The notes below the pieces were generated by a model. The model searched no databases and was not told where the DNA came from. It saw only the letters and a program-made list of their open reading frames with translations. Shown here piece by piece: positions 54,553-63,376 of a DNA stretch of 64,000 bases (position 1 is its first letter; each line of letters begins with the position of its first letter). The DNA is from Gammaproteobacteria bacterium (lineage in GTDB: Bacteria; Pseudomonadota; Gammaproteobacteria; Pseudomonadales; PIVM01), in assembly GCA_003353945.1 (NCBI GenBank), contig PIVM01000012.1:1-64000 (forward strand), written 5' to 3'. The translations under genes and the position numbers were made by a program.

Positions 54553-55767
54553 ATGACCACTGCCGCATTGGAAGGAGTACGCGTACTTGAACTGGGCGAA
54601 GGTGTTTCCGCCCCTTTTTGTGCAAAAGTCTTTAGCGACTATGGTGCGTCTGTCATTAAGGTAGAAAAGCCAGGCAGCGGCGACACGTCCCGCCACTTGG
54701 GGCCTTTTCCAAATGATGAGCCTCACCTGGAAAAAAGCGGCCTTTACTTCAACCTAAACAGTAATAAGCAAAGCATCACACTGGATGTTTCCACTGAAAA
54801 AGGTAAAGCGCTCTTTCTCCAACTTCTTGAATCAACCGATGTCTTGATTGAAAATAATCTGCCGTCACAGATGAAGGAATGGGGATTGGACTATGCCTCG
54901 ATAGCCGAGCAATTTCCCGATCTCATTGTGATATCTATCACGCCATTTGGCCAGACCGGCCCCTACTCGAAGTGGAAAGGCACCGATTTAAATGCCTTCC
55001 ACCTGACCGCAGCAGGCTCGCGTTATTGCGGTAAGCCGGATCAACCACCGCTAATGCACGGTACATTTTCTGCCGACTACTTTGGCGCCTACACTGGCAT
55101 TGCCTGGGGATTGGCTGCACTCTATGGTCGTGACTTGATAGGTGGAGGACAACAGCTCGACGTTTCTTGCGCTGAATCGATTGCCGCCATTTTTACCGGC
55201 GCACAAAATATTGGCGGTTATGCCCAGGACGGCAAATGGGAAACCCGAACTGGCGTGGGCATGCCGTTGGCCGCACCTGCAACGATCCTGCCCTGCAAAG
55301 ATGGCTATGTCTGGATGATCGCCTTGACCACTGATCAGTGGCATGGCTTAAAAAATGCGATGGGCAATCCCGAGTGGGCTGACCTTGAGATGTTTGATGA
55401 TATGTTTACTCGCGCTCAAAACGCAGACCTCATCTATTCGATGATGATTGATTGGACCATGACTCTAAGCAAACAAGAGATTATGGATGTGGTCCAGGAA
55501 AATGGCGTACCCTCAACCGCAGTATTTACAGTGGCCGACGCCGCAGATCATCCACACCTGAAAGAGCGTGGCTTTATATTTGATATGGAACACCCCGCGT
55601 TAGGGACAATAAAAAACATGGGGGCCCCCATTAAGCTTTGTGACAGTCCGGGGGGTCCGGTGCGTGCAGCTCCTTTACTTGGAGAACACAACGACATTGT
55701 TTTCAAAGAAAAGCTCAAGATTTCCGATGTTGACTATGGCGCGTTAAATGAAGCGGGCGTTATCTAA
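54553..55767 (+). CDS. CaiB/BaiF-family CoA-transferase (second of three)
   Basis: 404 residues, AGAGGG upstream. Family features: LEGVRVLELGEGVSAPFCAK, VIKVEKPGSGDTSR, LNSNKQSITLDVSTEKGK, and KGTDLNAFHLTAAGS. It lacks the AMACR GHD motif, so a formyl-CoA or carnitine-CoA-transferase type is more likely. Asp in FSADYFGAYTG could be the acyl-accepting residue. Follows the first gene by 23 bases. Confidence 0.85.
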   Translation: MTTAALEGVRVLELGEGVSAPFCAKVFSDYGASVIKVEKPGSGDTSRHLGPFPNDEPHLEKSGLYFNLNSNKQSITLDVSTEKGKALFLQLLESTDVLIENNLPSQMKEWGLDYASIAEQFPDLIVISITPFGQTGPYSKWKGTDLNAFHLTAAGSRYCGKPDQPPLMHGTFSADYFGAYTGIAWGLAALYGRDLIGGGQQLDVSCAESIAAIFTGAQNIGGYAQDGKWETRTGVGMPLAAPATILPCKDGYVWMIALTTDQWHGLKNAMGNPEWADLEMFDDMFTRAQNADLIYSMMIDWTMTLSKQEIMDVVQENGVPSTAVFTVADAADHPHLKERGFIFDMEHPALGTIKNMGAPIKLCDSPGGPVRAAPLLGEHNDIVFKEKLKISDVDYGALNEAGVI

Positions 55768-55833
55768 AGAAAGGGAATTTGAAAAACAGGCTATCGAATA
55801 GCTAATATGACAATAAGGGGCGAGGATTAAGGC

Positions 55834-57090
55834 ATGAACAAAGCACTTCCACTTCAAGGCATTCGCGTAGCCAATTTTGGCCGGGAATGGCTGGGACCCG
55901 TCGCCGGGCAAACCCTGGGATTTCTGGGTGCAGAAGTTATTAAAATCGAGTCAAAAGCCAGAATTGAAATCAATCGCACCTTACCGCCCTACGCGGAAGG
56001 TATCCAGGACATTAACCGCAGCATTCAAAACCATGCCGGCTGGGCCGGTAACGGTAGCATTACATTAAACCTTACAAAACCGGAAGGGCGGGCACTTGCC
56101 CAGCAACTGGTCAGTCACTGTGATGTCGTGATTGATAACTTCAGTCCCGGTGTGATGGATAAACTGGGCTTGGGTTACGATGCGCTAAAGGCGATTAAAT
56201 CCGACATTATTATGGCGTCCATGCCAGCGGCAGGAGAAACCGGGCCGATGAAAACGGTGCGTACCTATGGCATGAGCCTAAGCAGCATTACCGGGCTTGA
56301 TAGCTTAACCGGTTATTTTGAAGAACCTCCCACTCCCATGGAAAATGCCTTTGCAGATCCTTTGGGCGGCGTTGTCGGCGCCGTGGGTGTTTTGCTGGCA
56401 CTGCATCACCACAAACGTACCGGCCGTGGACAGAAAGTGGATTTCTCCCAGCAGGAAGGCATCATGCAGATGATAGGCCCGGCATTCATGGATTACATCA
56501 TGAACGGCCGAATTGCCGGACCTATCGGAAATCGTCATCCGACTAATGCTGCAGCACCCCATGGAGTTTTCCCCTGTAGTGGTGACGAAAGGGGTGACGA
56601 AAGGGGTGACGAAAGGGGTGATGACCGCTGGATTAGTATTGCTGTCATGAATGATAAGGAATGGCAAAGCCTATGTCAGGCGATGGGCTCACCGGATTGG
56701 GCAATGGATGAAACCCTGAAGACAACCGCCGGCCGCCTGGACAATATCGACACACTTCATGAGCAACTAGCAGCGTGGACAAAAGACTACAAAGATGACG
56801 AGCTTGCTGAGCTCTTGCAAAAACACGAAGTCGCCGCAGCACCCGTGCTGAATATTCCTGACCTGCTTAACAATCCACATTATAAAGCGCGAAAAACCTT
56901 CATTGAAGTCACACACCCTCTGGGATTTAAAGAAACCATCTACGGGCCTTATATCAAAACCAGCCGCACTGAAATTGATGTGCATCCCGGCCCAGTCATG
57001 GGGCAGGACAATGAACGGGTTTTTCGCGAGATGATGGATATTCCGCATGATGAATACCAAAAATACCTGGATGAAGAAGTAATCTATTAA
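55834..57090 (+). CDS. CaiB/BaiF-family CoA-transferase (third) with in-frame repeat
   Basis: 418 residues. GIRVANFGREWLGPVAGQTL at the N-terminus, LNLTKPEGRALAQQL, MVGAVGVLLAL-type segment and the Asp in NAFADPLGGVVGAVG. At about residues 250-264 an acidic-basic tract GDERGDERGDERGDDR is coded by a tandem 12-bp repeat (listed separately). It is an in-frame insertion in a loop, so the enzyme should still fold. Third gene of the group, 66 bases after the second. Confidence 0.85.
   Translation: MNKALPLQGIRVANFGREWLGPVAGQTLGFLGAEVIKIESKARIEINRTLPPYAEGIQDINRSIQNHAGWAGNGSITLNLTKPEGRALAQQLVSHCDVVIDNFSPGVMDKLGLGYDALKAIKSDIIMASMPAAGETGPMKTVRTYGMSLSSITGLDSLTGYFEEPPTPMENAFADPLGGVVGAVGVLLALHHHKRTGRGQKVDFSQQEGIMQMIGPAFMDYIMNGRIAGPIGNRHPTNAAAPHGVFPCSGDERGDERGDERGDDRWISIAVMNDKEWQSLCQAMGSPDWAMDETLKTTAGRLDNIDTLHEQLAAWTKDYKDDELAELLQKHEVAAAPVLNIPDLLNNPHYKARKTFIEVTHPLGFKETIYGPYIKTSRTEIDVHPGPVMGQDNERVFREMMDIPHDEYQKYLDEEVIY
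56581..56625 (+). repeat. Tandem 12-bp repeat inside the third CaiB-family gene
   Basis: ggtgacgaaagg three times plus a partial copy ggtgatgac, coding GDERGDERGDERGDD. Being a multiple of three it keeps the frame and could vary in number by slippage. Confidence 0.9.
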
Positions 57091-57358
57091 CTGAATGGCG
57101 CTTAATCCCCATTTGCATGCAAGTGATTTTACAAAAGCGCTCTAACGATCCTATTTGAAAGGCAACCTTTCAACGGCAGCTATCATGTTTTTCTGAAAAT
57201 AATTGCCCTGAAATTCAATTCAGATCATCTATCGGCTTATGTTACAGAACAGGCGATCGAAAAATTAAAATTTGATTGCACCACACAAAAAATCTATCGT
57301 GTATTTTGCAAATGTTGCCACTTATACTTTCGCCTAAATTCTAGGCCCACTTTGTTAT

Positions 57359-57574
57359 TTAACTACAACAACCCTTACCTTGTTGAATAGGTGGGCACTT
57401 AACAGTGCCGTGAGAACAATAAACACAACAGTCACCTGGCAACGGCCTTAACACCTTGTGGCACTGCTCACACTCATAAAACCACTGACAAGCATCGGTT
57501 GGCATTATCTCTCGTTTTTTGTAACCGCATTCAGGACAGGTCAGTTCAGATTCCAATATAACCTCTTTACTCAC
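57359..57574 (-). CDS. GDCCVxC domain protein of the mer operon
   Basis: 71 residues with eleven Cys. Two zinc-ribbon-like pairs (CPEC at 13-16, CEQC at 35-38) precede the family motif GDCCVYCSHGTVKCPP (48-62), and it ends in KGCCS. The family, known as GDCCVxC (seleno)proteins because some members carry selenocysteine, is often found next to merT/merP. Function is not known to me; metal binding or transfer is inferred. Starts at GTG 57574, overlapping the end of merP by eight bases, with AAAGGATAA upstream. Last gene of the operon. Confidence 0.88.
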   Translation of the reverse strand: MSKEVILESELTCPECGYKKREIMPTDACQWFYECEQCHKVLRPLPGDCCVYCSHGTVKCPPIQQGKGCCS

Positions 57575-57857
57575 TTATCCTTTGCCCCCTCAGCATTGAA
57601 GGGTATCCAGCGTTAGTTGTCGAATCAATTAACGCCTCAATATGAGTTCTGCTGTCATCAAAGGAAACCACCGCACGCTTGATTTCCAATGTCACATCTA
57701 CTTGAGTAACACCCTCTACCTTTTTCAGCGCTTTCTTGACCGTGATCGGACATAAGGCGCAGTTCATCGAAGGTACTACCAGCGTAACGGTTTGCTCATT
57801 CGCCCACGTGACCGCATGCCAAACGACAGCAATTGTCGCAAAGGTATATTTTTTCAT
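57567..57857 (-). CDS. merP: Mercuric transport periplasmic protein MerP
   Basis: 96 residues. Signal peptide (about 1-19), then an HMA fold with MNCALCPITVKKALKKVEG (Cys33 and Cys36), giving CALCP in place of the classical CAACP. Binds Hg(II) in the periplasm and hands it to MerT. Lies 29 bases after merT. Confidence 0.9.
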   Translation of the reverse strand: MKKYTFATIAVVWHAVTWANEQTVTLVVPSMNCALCPITVKKALKKVEGVTQVDVTLEIKRAVVSFDDSRTHIEALIDSTTNAGYPSMLRGQRISE

Positions 57858-57886
57858 AACTCGATCTCATGCACGGGTTAACCCAA

Positions 57887-58234
57887 TTAAGTCAGTTGAG
57901 GAATCCAATAGGGGCTGGCGACCAGCGATAGAGCTAACACCAGCGTCACCACATATACCATTTGTCTTCGCTTACGTACGGTGGGTATCGAACAGGCCGT
58001 TCCCGGATCACAATGTTCAATGGGTTTGAACGATTGGTATCCCGACCAGCCAAACATCACCCCAACAAGAACAATGAAAACAGGCCGATAAGGTTCAACC
58101 AAGGTCAGATTGCCGATCCAGGCACCGCTGACACCCATCGACAGCAAAATGAGTGGGCCGGCACAACATAGACTGGCACCCAAGGCAGCCATAAAGCCGC
58201 CAATAAGTGTAGTATTCGCACCATTTTTAAACAT
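57887..58234 (-). CDS. merT: Mercuric ion transporter MerT
   Basis: 115 residues from ATG 58234 with GGAGG seven bases upstream; the frame is open much further but into merR. Three membrane helices. Cys23-Cys24 in SLCCAGP in the first helix and Cys75 and Cys81 (HCDPGTAC) in the cytoplasmic loop are the four Cys expected for passing Hg(II) inward. Confidence 0.92.
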   Translation of the reverse strand: MFKNGANTTLIGGFMAALGASLCCAGPLILLSMGVSGAWIGNLTLVEPYRPVFIVLVGVMFGWSGYQSFKPIEHCDPGTACSIPTVRKRRQMVYVVTLVLALSLVASPYWIPQLT

Positions 58235-58266
58235 GCTGCCTCCGCGCTGAGGATACAATGTTTGCA

Positions 58267-58297
58267 GTATAAGCTCCGTACATTGGTACGGAGTCAA
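58267..58297 (-). promoter_or_regulatory. MerR-type promoter and operator (PmerTP)
   Basis: On the minus strand: TTGACT (58297-58292), 19-base spacer, TTATAC (58272-58267). The spacer contains the dyad ctccgtac-attg-gtacggag (58274-58293), the classical mer operator. The 19-base spacing is the mark of MerR-activated promoters, which need DNA untwisting. Confidence 0.92.
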
Positions 58298-58304
58298 GGT
58301 AAGG

Positions 58305-58697
58305 TCACTTGGGCTGAAGTGAATCAATGATGGGGCAATGCGTATCGTCGTCATTACGACGGCATTGGGAAAGCAGCTCTTCGAGCGCCTTGTCCAGACG
58401 TTGTAAATCGGCCATTTTGGCTTTGACTGCGCTAAGTTTGTATTCTGCCAACGCCTGAACCTGACCGCAGGGGTGGTCATTCAAACTCAGTAGATTTTGG
58501 ATCTCATCGAGTGTAAAGCCCAGTTCCTGTGCACGTTTGATAAAACGGATTCGATCCAGGGTCTCATCAGGATAGTGGCGATAGCCTTGTGCTGGTTTTT
58601 CAGGCTGATCAATAAGCCCTTTGCGCTCATAAAAGCGGATCGTCTCAATATTGATCTCCAGTTCTTTGGCTATTTTACTGATCGTTCTGGGTGACAT
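58305..58697 (-). CDS. merR: Mercury-responsive regulator MerR
   Basis: 130 residues. Winged HTH MerR family (TIRFYERKGLIDQPEKPAQGYRHY, split). Cys77, Cys112 and Cys121 are spaced 35 and 9 apart, exactly as Cys82, Cys117 and Cys126 of Tn501 MerR, so Hg(II) binding is expected. It lies upstream of merT in the same direction, not divergent, with the operator between; so merR itself is presumably read from another promoter. Confidence 0.93.
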   Translation of the reverse strand: MSPRTISKIAKELEINIETIRFYERKGLIDQPEKPAQGYRHYPDETLDRIRFIKRAQELGFTLDEIQNLLSLNDHPCGQVQALAEYKLSAVKAKMADLQRLDKALEELLSQCRRNDDDTHCPIIDSLQPK

Positions 58698-58962
58698 TAT
58701 GAAGCCGTTTTGTGCTTTCTCAGTACTAAAGTAATCATAGCATTAATGCTGATAAAGGCTGATAAAATCCACAGGCAGCAGATCAGCCCTAAAGCCAGAA
58801 ACAAACAACCTTGCAGCACAGTACCAATAATTCTGTATGATTTGTTACGCGAAATATTCTAGAGCAGACTAGCGGTAACGCTCATAGTTTGTCTTGCTGG
58901 CCGATTATCAGGGCCGGGTTAAGTTGACAGGATCAAATTTAAGACCTGAAAGGTCGGATTTA

Positions 58963-60921
58963 TTAATCAAAATTCCAACGCACACCCACTTCAATTTCAC
59001 GCCCCAACCCTGGTGCGCCATAAGGATTTGTAGATCTTGATATAGCTGGCTGCAGGTACGCTTTGTCGGTGAGATTGCGCACGTTGCTATAGACCTGCCA
59101 TTGCGCTGTAACTTGGTAATGCGCGTGCACATCGAACAAGGTGTAGCCACCCAGCGCGCGATACCCAGCGGCAGAGGTATTGGCATCTCGAGTCTTACCG
59201 TGATATCGGCCACTGAGGCTGGCTGTGAATTCATTTTTGCTGTAAAGAAAACTACTGCGCAGTAAGTCTTCAGCGTTGACATTGGGGTCGAGCGGTGAGT
59301 TAAAGATGTGGCTGAGATCACCGCGTAGTTGCCAGCCGGGTGCAAAATACCACTGCCACTCCATCTCAATGCCGCTCACCTGTTGGCTTGCACCGCTGAT
59401 ATACGTGCGCGGCGGTGCGGTGTTGGTAATCTCTACAGCATCTTCAATTTCGGTATCAAACAGGCTGACGCTGCTGTAATGCCGTCTACCGGTTTGCATC
59501 CACACCAGTTCAACCGTTTTGGAAATTTCTGGATCCAGATTGGGATTGCCGATCTGGTTTGGATTGTTCTTGAGACTTAATTCACTGCGTGCGGGCGCGC
59601 GGAAGGCTTCGCCGTAAAGCCATTTCAGCGTATTGTCGTTACCCACTTGCCAGATCAAGCCCAAGCGCGGGCTGATGTAGCCGTTGACGTCCGAGTAATT
59701 GTCCTTGCGCACACCGAGAATGTACGTCAGTTGCTCACCCAGCGCATCTTGCCACTGCACATAGGCCCCGGTCACACGCCGAGTTTCGGTGCCGAAGAGT
59801 TCAAACGGTGCATTAGGGACGGCGGGGGGTAACCATAAATTCGTATCCATTTTATCGACACTACTACGTGTGTAATCCAGCCCCAGCAGAGCCTTGGCAC
59901 TGCCCTCATGCCAACGCAGTTGATTTTCAAAGCCGCTTTCACTGCCCTCTACCAATGTTTGCGAAATAGTCAGTGGCACACTCCTCGTCTGAAACTCGGG
60001 TTCATAGCGATAGGGTGAATCATAGAGGCGGCTGCTGAATTCCCAGTGTGAACCCAGCGTGTGCTGGTAATTCAAGCTCAGAAAGCTGGCGCTGGTTTCA
60101 TAGCGATTGAAACCATCGCCGATAGTACCTATCGAATAGCCGTCTTCATTAACGGTTTCGACCCAGCGTGCTAGCAAGCCCCAATCGCCCCACTGCGCGC
60201 GCCAATAGAGGCTCTGATTTCGCGCATCCTGTCGGCTATCGACAAAGCTGTCTGTGAGTGGATTGTAGACGGTTTGTTTCTCGCCATCGCTGTGGCGTGC
60301 TTGTGCAAACAGCGAACTTTGCAGGCCGTTTTCCAATTGTCCGCTGACATTCAAAATGGCTTGCTGCTGTTGATGACTACCGCCGCTCAGCGCCGCCTCG
60401 TTAAGATCGGTGGCGGTAATGACATTGATGACACCCAAAAAGGCATTAGCGCCGTATATGGCCGAACCGGGCCCGCGTATAAATTCCACACGCGCCACAT
60501 TTTCCAGCGACAATTCCCGATCAAAAAAAGCACTGCCAAACATATCGTGATTCAGGCGTTGACCATCCAATAACAACAATACTTCGCGCGCGGAATTCAC
60601 CAACAGTCTGCTGCGGCTGGCATAGGATCCTATTGCATTGTCGGAGCGGTAACTCTGGTAGCCCGGCACGTGGTTCATCAGTTCTTCAAGCGTATTGACG
60701 CCGAGTTGACGTATTTGTGCGTGGGTAACCACTGTCACCGATGAAGGGACGCTGTGCAGTGATTCTTCGGCGAGCGTGGAGCCGACGACCTTAATTTGCA
60801 ACAGTTCTTCGAGTGTAAGATTGAGCAACGCTTTCATTTTGCTATCGGCGTAAGCAGCGGACAGATTGCCCATGGTAGCGAACGCAGTGGCTAACAAAAA
60901 CCATCTTTGCAATAATTTCAT
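58963..60921 (-). CDS. TonB-dependent outer-membrane receptor
   Basis: 652 residues from ATG 60921 (AGGTGAG upstream). Signal (about 1-24), plug with SVPSSVTVVTHAQIRQLG, the TonB-proximal LEELMNHVPGYQSYRSDNA and DGQRLNHDMFG... VEFIRGPGSAIYGANAFLGVINVIT, then a 22-strand barrel ending in EVGVRWNF-D. No carboxypeptidase or signalling domain. Resembles vitamin B12/siderophore type receptors; ligand unknown. Not linked with any transport operon in the window. One extra residue after the final Phe is unusual. Confidence 0.9.
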   Translation of the reverse strand: MKLLQRWFLLATAFATMGNLSAAYADSKMKALLNLTLEELLQIKVVGSTLAEESLHSVPSSVTVVTHAQIRQLGVNTLEELMNHVPGYQSYRSDNAIGSYASRSRLLVNSAREVLLLLDGQRLNHDMFGSAFFDRELSLENVARVEFIRGPGSAIYGANAFLGVINVITATDLNEAALSGGSHQQQQAILNVSGQLENGLQSSLFAQARHSDGEKQTVYNPLTDSFVDSRQDARNQSLYWRAQWGDWGLLARWVETVNEDGYSIGTIGDGFNRYETSASFLSLNYQHTLGSHWEFSSRLYDSPYRYEPEFQTRSVPLTISQTLVEGSESGFENQLRWHEGSAKALLGLDYTRSSVDKMDTNLWLPPAVPNAPFELFGTETRRVTGAYVQWQDALGEQLTYILGVRKDNYSDVNGYISPRLGLIWQVGNDNTLKWLYGEAFRAPARSELSLKNNPNQIGNPNLDPEISKTVELVWMQTGRRHYSSVSLFDTEIEDAVEITNTAPPRTYISGASQQVSGIEMEWQWYFAPGWQLRGDLSHIFNSPLDPNVNAEDLLRSSFLYSKNEFTASLSGRYHGKTRDANTSAAGYRALGGYTLFDVHAHYQVTAQWQVYSNVRNLTDKAYLQPAISRSTNPYGAPGLGREIEVGVRWNFD

Positions 60922-61149
60922 TATTCTCACCTGCGAACCCAATTGAGCAAAAGGGCAACTAACGCAACAATAAACGAGAAGAAGTTCTGTTGCAATCCCA
61001 ACGCTGATTTTGGCTCGTCCTGATAATGTAATTGAGGCAGAACCTAAAAAAATCTATTAGAAATTTCATGAACATTCCCGAAATGTAGCATTAAACCGTT
61101 CGGTGCGTACTTCTGATGATGGAACCTTTGTGTTGCCTAATGGGACCAA

Positions 61150-61446
61150 TTACAGCAGCTCATCACCTTGGGTGTTATGCTGCATTAGCTTATCGATAAC
61201 GTAGACAAACAGCTCGTTCCATTCCGAAAACTCGGTAAGTACAATGGTTTCAATGAGTTGATCTTTGGTGATGTTACCGGCCTCTAGACAGGCCAAGCTT
61301 TTTTTGAAAGGCTCGATAATCTTGTGCTTCAGCTCATCGTCAACCACTATGTCGATGGTCAATGCACAACTATTCTCATGCAGATAGTCGGCGGCGCCCC
61401 CCATAATATGATAATGAAGATTTTCTTCATCATGCAGCCCCTGCAA
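61150..61446 (-). CDS. Hypothetical acidic helical protein, start uncertain
   Basis: 98 residues from a TTG at 61446. The frame continues upstream to 61536 without any ATG or GTG, so the start may be a weak TTG, or an internal ATG at 61404, or the gene may have lost its 5' end. The sequence is acidic and helical (HKIIEPFKKSLACLEAGNITK, split; FSEWNELFVYVIDKLMQ) with no known motif. Confidence 0.45.
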   Translation of the reverse strand: MQGLHDEENLHYHIMGGAADYLHENSCALTIDIVVDDELKHKIIEPFKKSLACLEAGNITKDQLIETIVLTEFSEWNELFVYVIDKLMQHNTQGDELL

Positions 61447-61671
61447 AAAATGGTTGAAAGGCTCATCGAGAGCAGTTGACTCACAAGCAAGCTGATTTAA
61501 AATTTTTGTGGCCGTATTATTGCTAAAACGGTATTACCTGATTTTTGTTGATTGTTTTTAATTATAAAGCCTATAGATAATCGATATTAGCACCCTAATG
61601 ACCGACTGCTAGACTTTGGATAGAATTTATGAATTAGAGTTGCTTTTGTTAAAGCATTGAAGGAGCGCAAC

Positions 61672-61931
61672 ATGTCATTTGCCCGTTTTTATCATTAATC
61701 CTTTTGTTTACTTTTGCATTTAGTAACCAAAGCATTGCCGTCGGCGCGACAGATTTTAGAAATCGAGTTTCTCGGTATTCAAATAAAGGAAAAGGTCTCA
61801 ATTTAGTCGCACCTGGTGGAGATACCAATCGAGATGATAATGGCGATGGTTTTTGTGTAGAAGCGAATGACTGCGACGACACTAGTGCAAAAGTATTTCC
61901 AGGAGCTAATGATATTCGAGGCAAATTCTGA
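61672..61931 (+). pseudogene. Frameshifted remnant: signal peptide, subtilase-like and MopE-like segments
   Basis: AAGGAG precedes ATG 61672, which starts MSFARFYH and then stops. Adding one T to the five-T run at 61686-61690 joins it to a frame giving FLSLILLFTFAFS, a good signal peptide, then IAVGATDFRNRVSRYSNKG and LVAPGGDTNRDDNGDG. This is the sequence that precedes the catalytic Ser in S8 subtilases (VGA...YSN.G...APGGD...D.NGDG). It continues as CVEANDCDDTSAKVFPGAND, the putative metal-binding (MopE/PF11617) pattern, and stops after IRGKF. So it is a broken chimera or partial deletion product. The subtilase catalytic residues are absent. Confidence 0.6.
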
Positions 61932-62168
61932 AGAAATGCTTACAGGAGAAGATGAGTCAAGGCAGAAACCCAACTACTTCCAGTGGCAATTATCAAATAG
62001 AATAAACTTGTTCAGCCACGCTTCTGCGTCCGCGTGACAAAGTAAATCACATCCGTCAAGCGCATTCTCGTCTAAGAAAACATACAATATTATTGGCGTA
62101 TTGGCTTCTATGGAAATGGCGTCGATAGTACATCTAATCGCTAACCCAATATGCAACGAAATATTTAG

Positions 62169-63242
62169 CTAAAAATGGATATTTGCATTTGGGAAAAAGG
62201 TACCCCATGCAAACCAATAGGCAATGAAAGAGTCAGTTTTTCCCAATTGCTCGCCTGTACGCGCTCCACTTACAGAGCGCCCAAAGATGTCCCACTGATT
62301 GCCTTCACTATCCTCCATTACCACGGGCAGCTCTCCTTCGACTGAACTGAGATCCAGGATCGTGCCATCATTTAGAACTCGACTGTAAATAACACCAAAA
62401 TTGTCTTTACTGCTACCAATTACCACGATTGAAAATTCATTGACCCTGTCGTTCAGAACCTCTACAGAACCGGCAAATGAATTTATCTGATAGACCTTAC
62501 TCACATCATCAACCCGAACGCCGACCACGCGTTCTTTAGGGTGCAAACGTGTGTCAAAATTGGAAACAGAAAACAATAGGTCTGTGTTTGTACGAAAACT
62601 TCCGTAGGGGTAATTTGCGTAGTTTCGCGTAAACCCTGTCACCTCTGACAACACCAAAGTGCTGGGGTACATGGCCTTCCATGTTGCCCATGTGGTTTCA
62701 ATGGCCTGCAATTTTTCGGGAACTCTCGAAATCTCCAAACCATTGACAGATTGTTGCAACATCTGTGCCCAGAGACTATTTGTTTCCCGGTCGTAAAGAA
62801 TGAGATTTGAATTATATAATAACCCAGAGGTGCCAAACGTTGGGTTGTTTGAGTTACTAAATGCTTTCCAAAGTAAGGATGAGCCGGTCAGTGGGCAATA
62901 GCTCAGGATTACTTTTTGGCTATCCGATCCGCCCAAGAATTCATCGTTTACAATTTCATGCCAATCAAGGATATTATGGGGGTAAGCTCTCGTCTCATCG
63001 CCTATTCTGACTCCCACGACGAGTTGTTCATCGGGTATGCTAATTGCCTGGCCTGCAGTCAAGAACCTGGGATTGTCGATGGAGGGAATTCCGTCAGGAC
63101 CTGGGCCTCCATCACGCACTTGGCTTTCCGGTACTAACCACTTCGACGAGTTCGATGAAAAGGCTGAACCACCACCACTGGAGCCGCCACCGCACGCACT
63201 TAACATTACAATAAGAAAAATCGCTACAAACTGAATAGACAC
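62169..63242 (-). CDS. DUF3179-domain lipoprotein
   Basis: 357 residues. Lipoprotein signal ending LSACGGG (Cys17) and a Ser/Gly linker. The DUF3179 domain is clear: GVRIGDETRAYPHNILDWHEIVND, SYCPLTGSSLLWKAFSN and DRETNSLWAQMLQQSVNG (partly quoted). The YCPLTG motif and the histidine-containing H-N-I-L-D-W-H-E segment are the diagnostic parts. Function not known to me. The acceptor of DUF3179 may be a metal site, as the Cys and His are conserved in the family. Confidence 0.88.
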   Translation of the reverse strand: MSIQFVAIFLIVMLSACGGGSSGGGSAFSSNSSKWLVPESQVRDGGPGPDGIPSIDNPRFLTAGQAISIPDEQLVVGVRIGDETRAYPHNILDWHEIVNDEFLGGSDSQKVILSYCPLTGSSLLWKAFSNSNNPTFGTSGLLYNSNLILYDRETNSLWAQMLQQSVNGLEISRVPEKLQAIETTWATWKAMYPSTLVLSEVTGFTRNYANYPYGSFRTNTDLLFSVSNFDTRLHPKERVVGVRVDDVSKVYQINSFAGSVEVLNDRVNEFSIVVIGSSKDNFGVIYSRVLNDGTILDLSSVEGELPVVMEDSEGNQWDIFGRSVSGARTGEQLGKTDSFIAYWFAWGTFFPNANIHF

Positions 63243-63376
63243 TGCTTTCTCCCGCGTAATTAAAACATCAGACGCCTAATCTTTTGATGTATAGAGACAA
63301 GAAATGTTACAAATACGAGATTGAAATTTCGTTTGCTAATTGACTAGAATAAAACAAAGATTCCGACAACAACTGA

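Noticed and set aside
57736..58171. Plus-strand frames through merT/merP
   Set aside because: Antisense to well-recognised mer genes.
58942..58955. Short hairpin after the TonB receptor gene as terminator
   Set aside because: Five-base stem and no continuous T-run on the minus strand.
58908..59369. 153-codon minus-strand frame at the end of the TonB receptor
   Set aside because: Overlaps the receptor in another frame and lacks any start signal.
61974..62156. 60-codon minus-strand frame before the DUF3179 gene
   Set aside because: No binding site and no similarity; likely chance.
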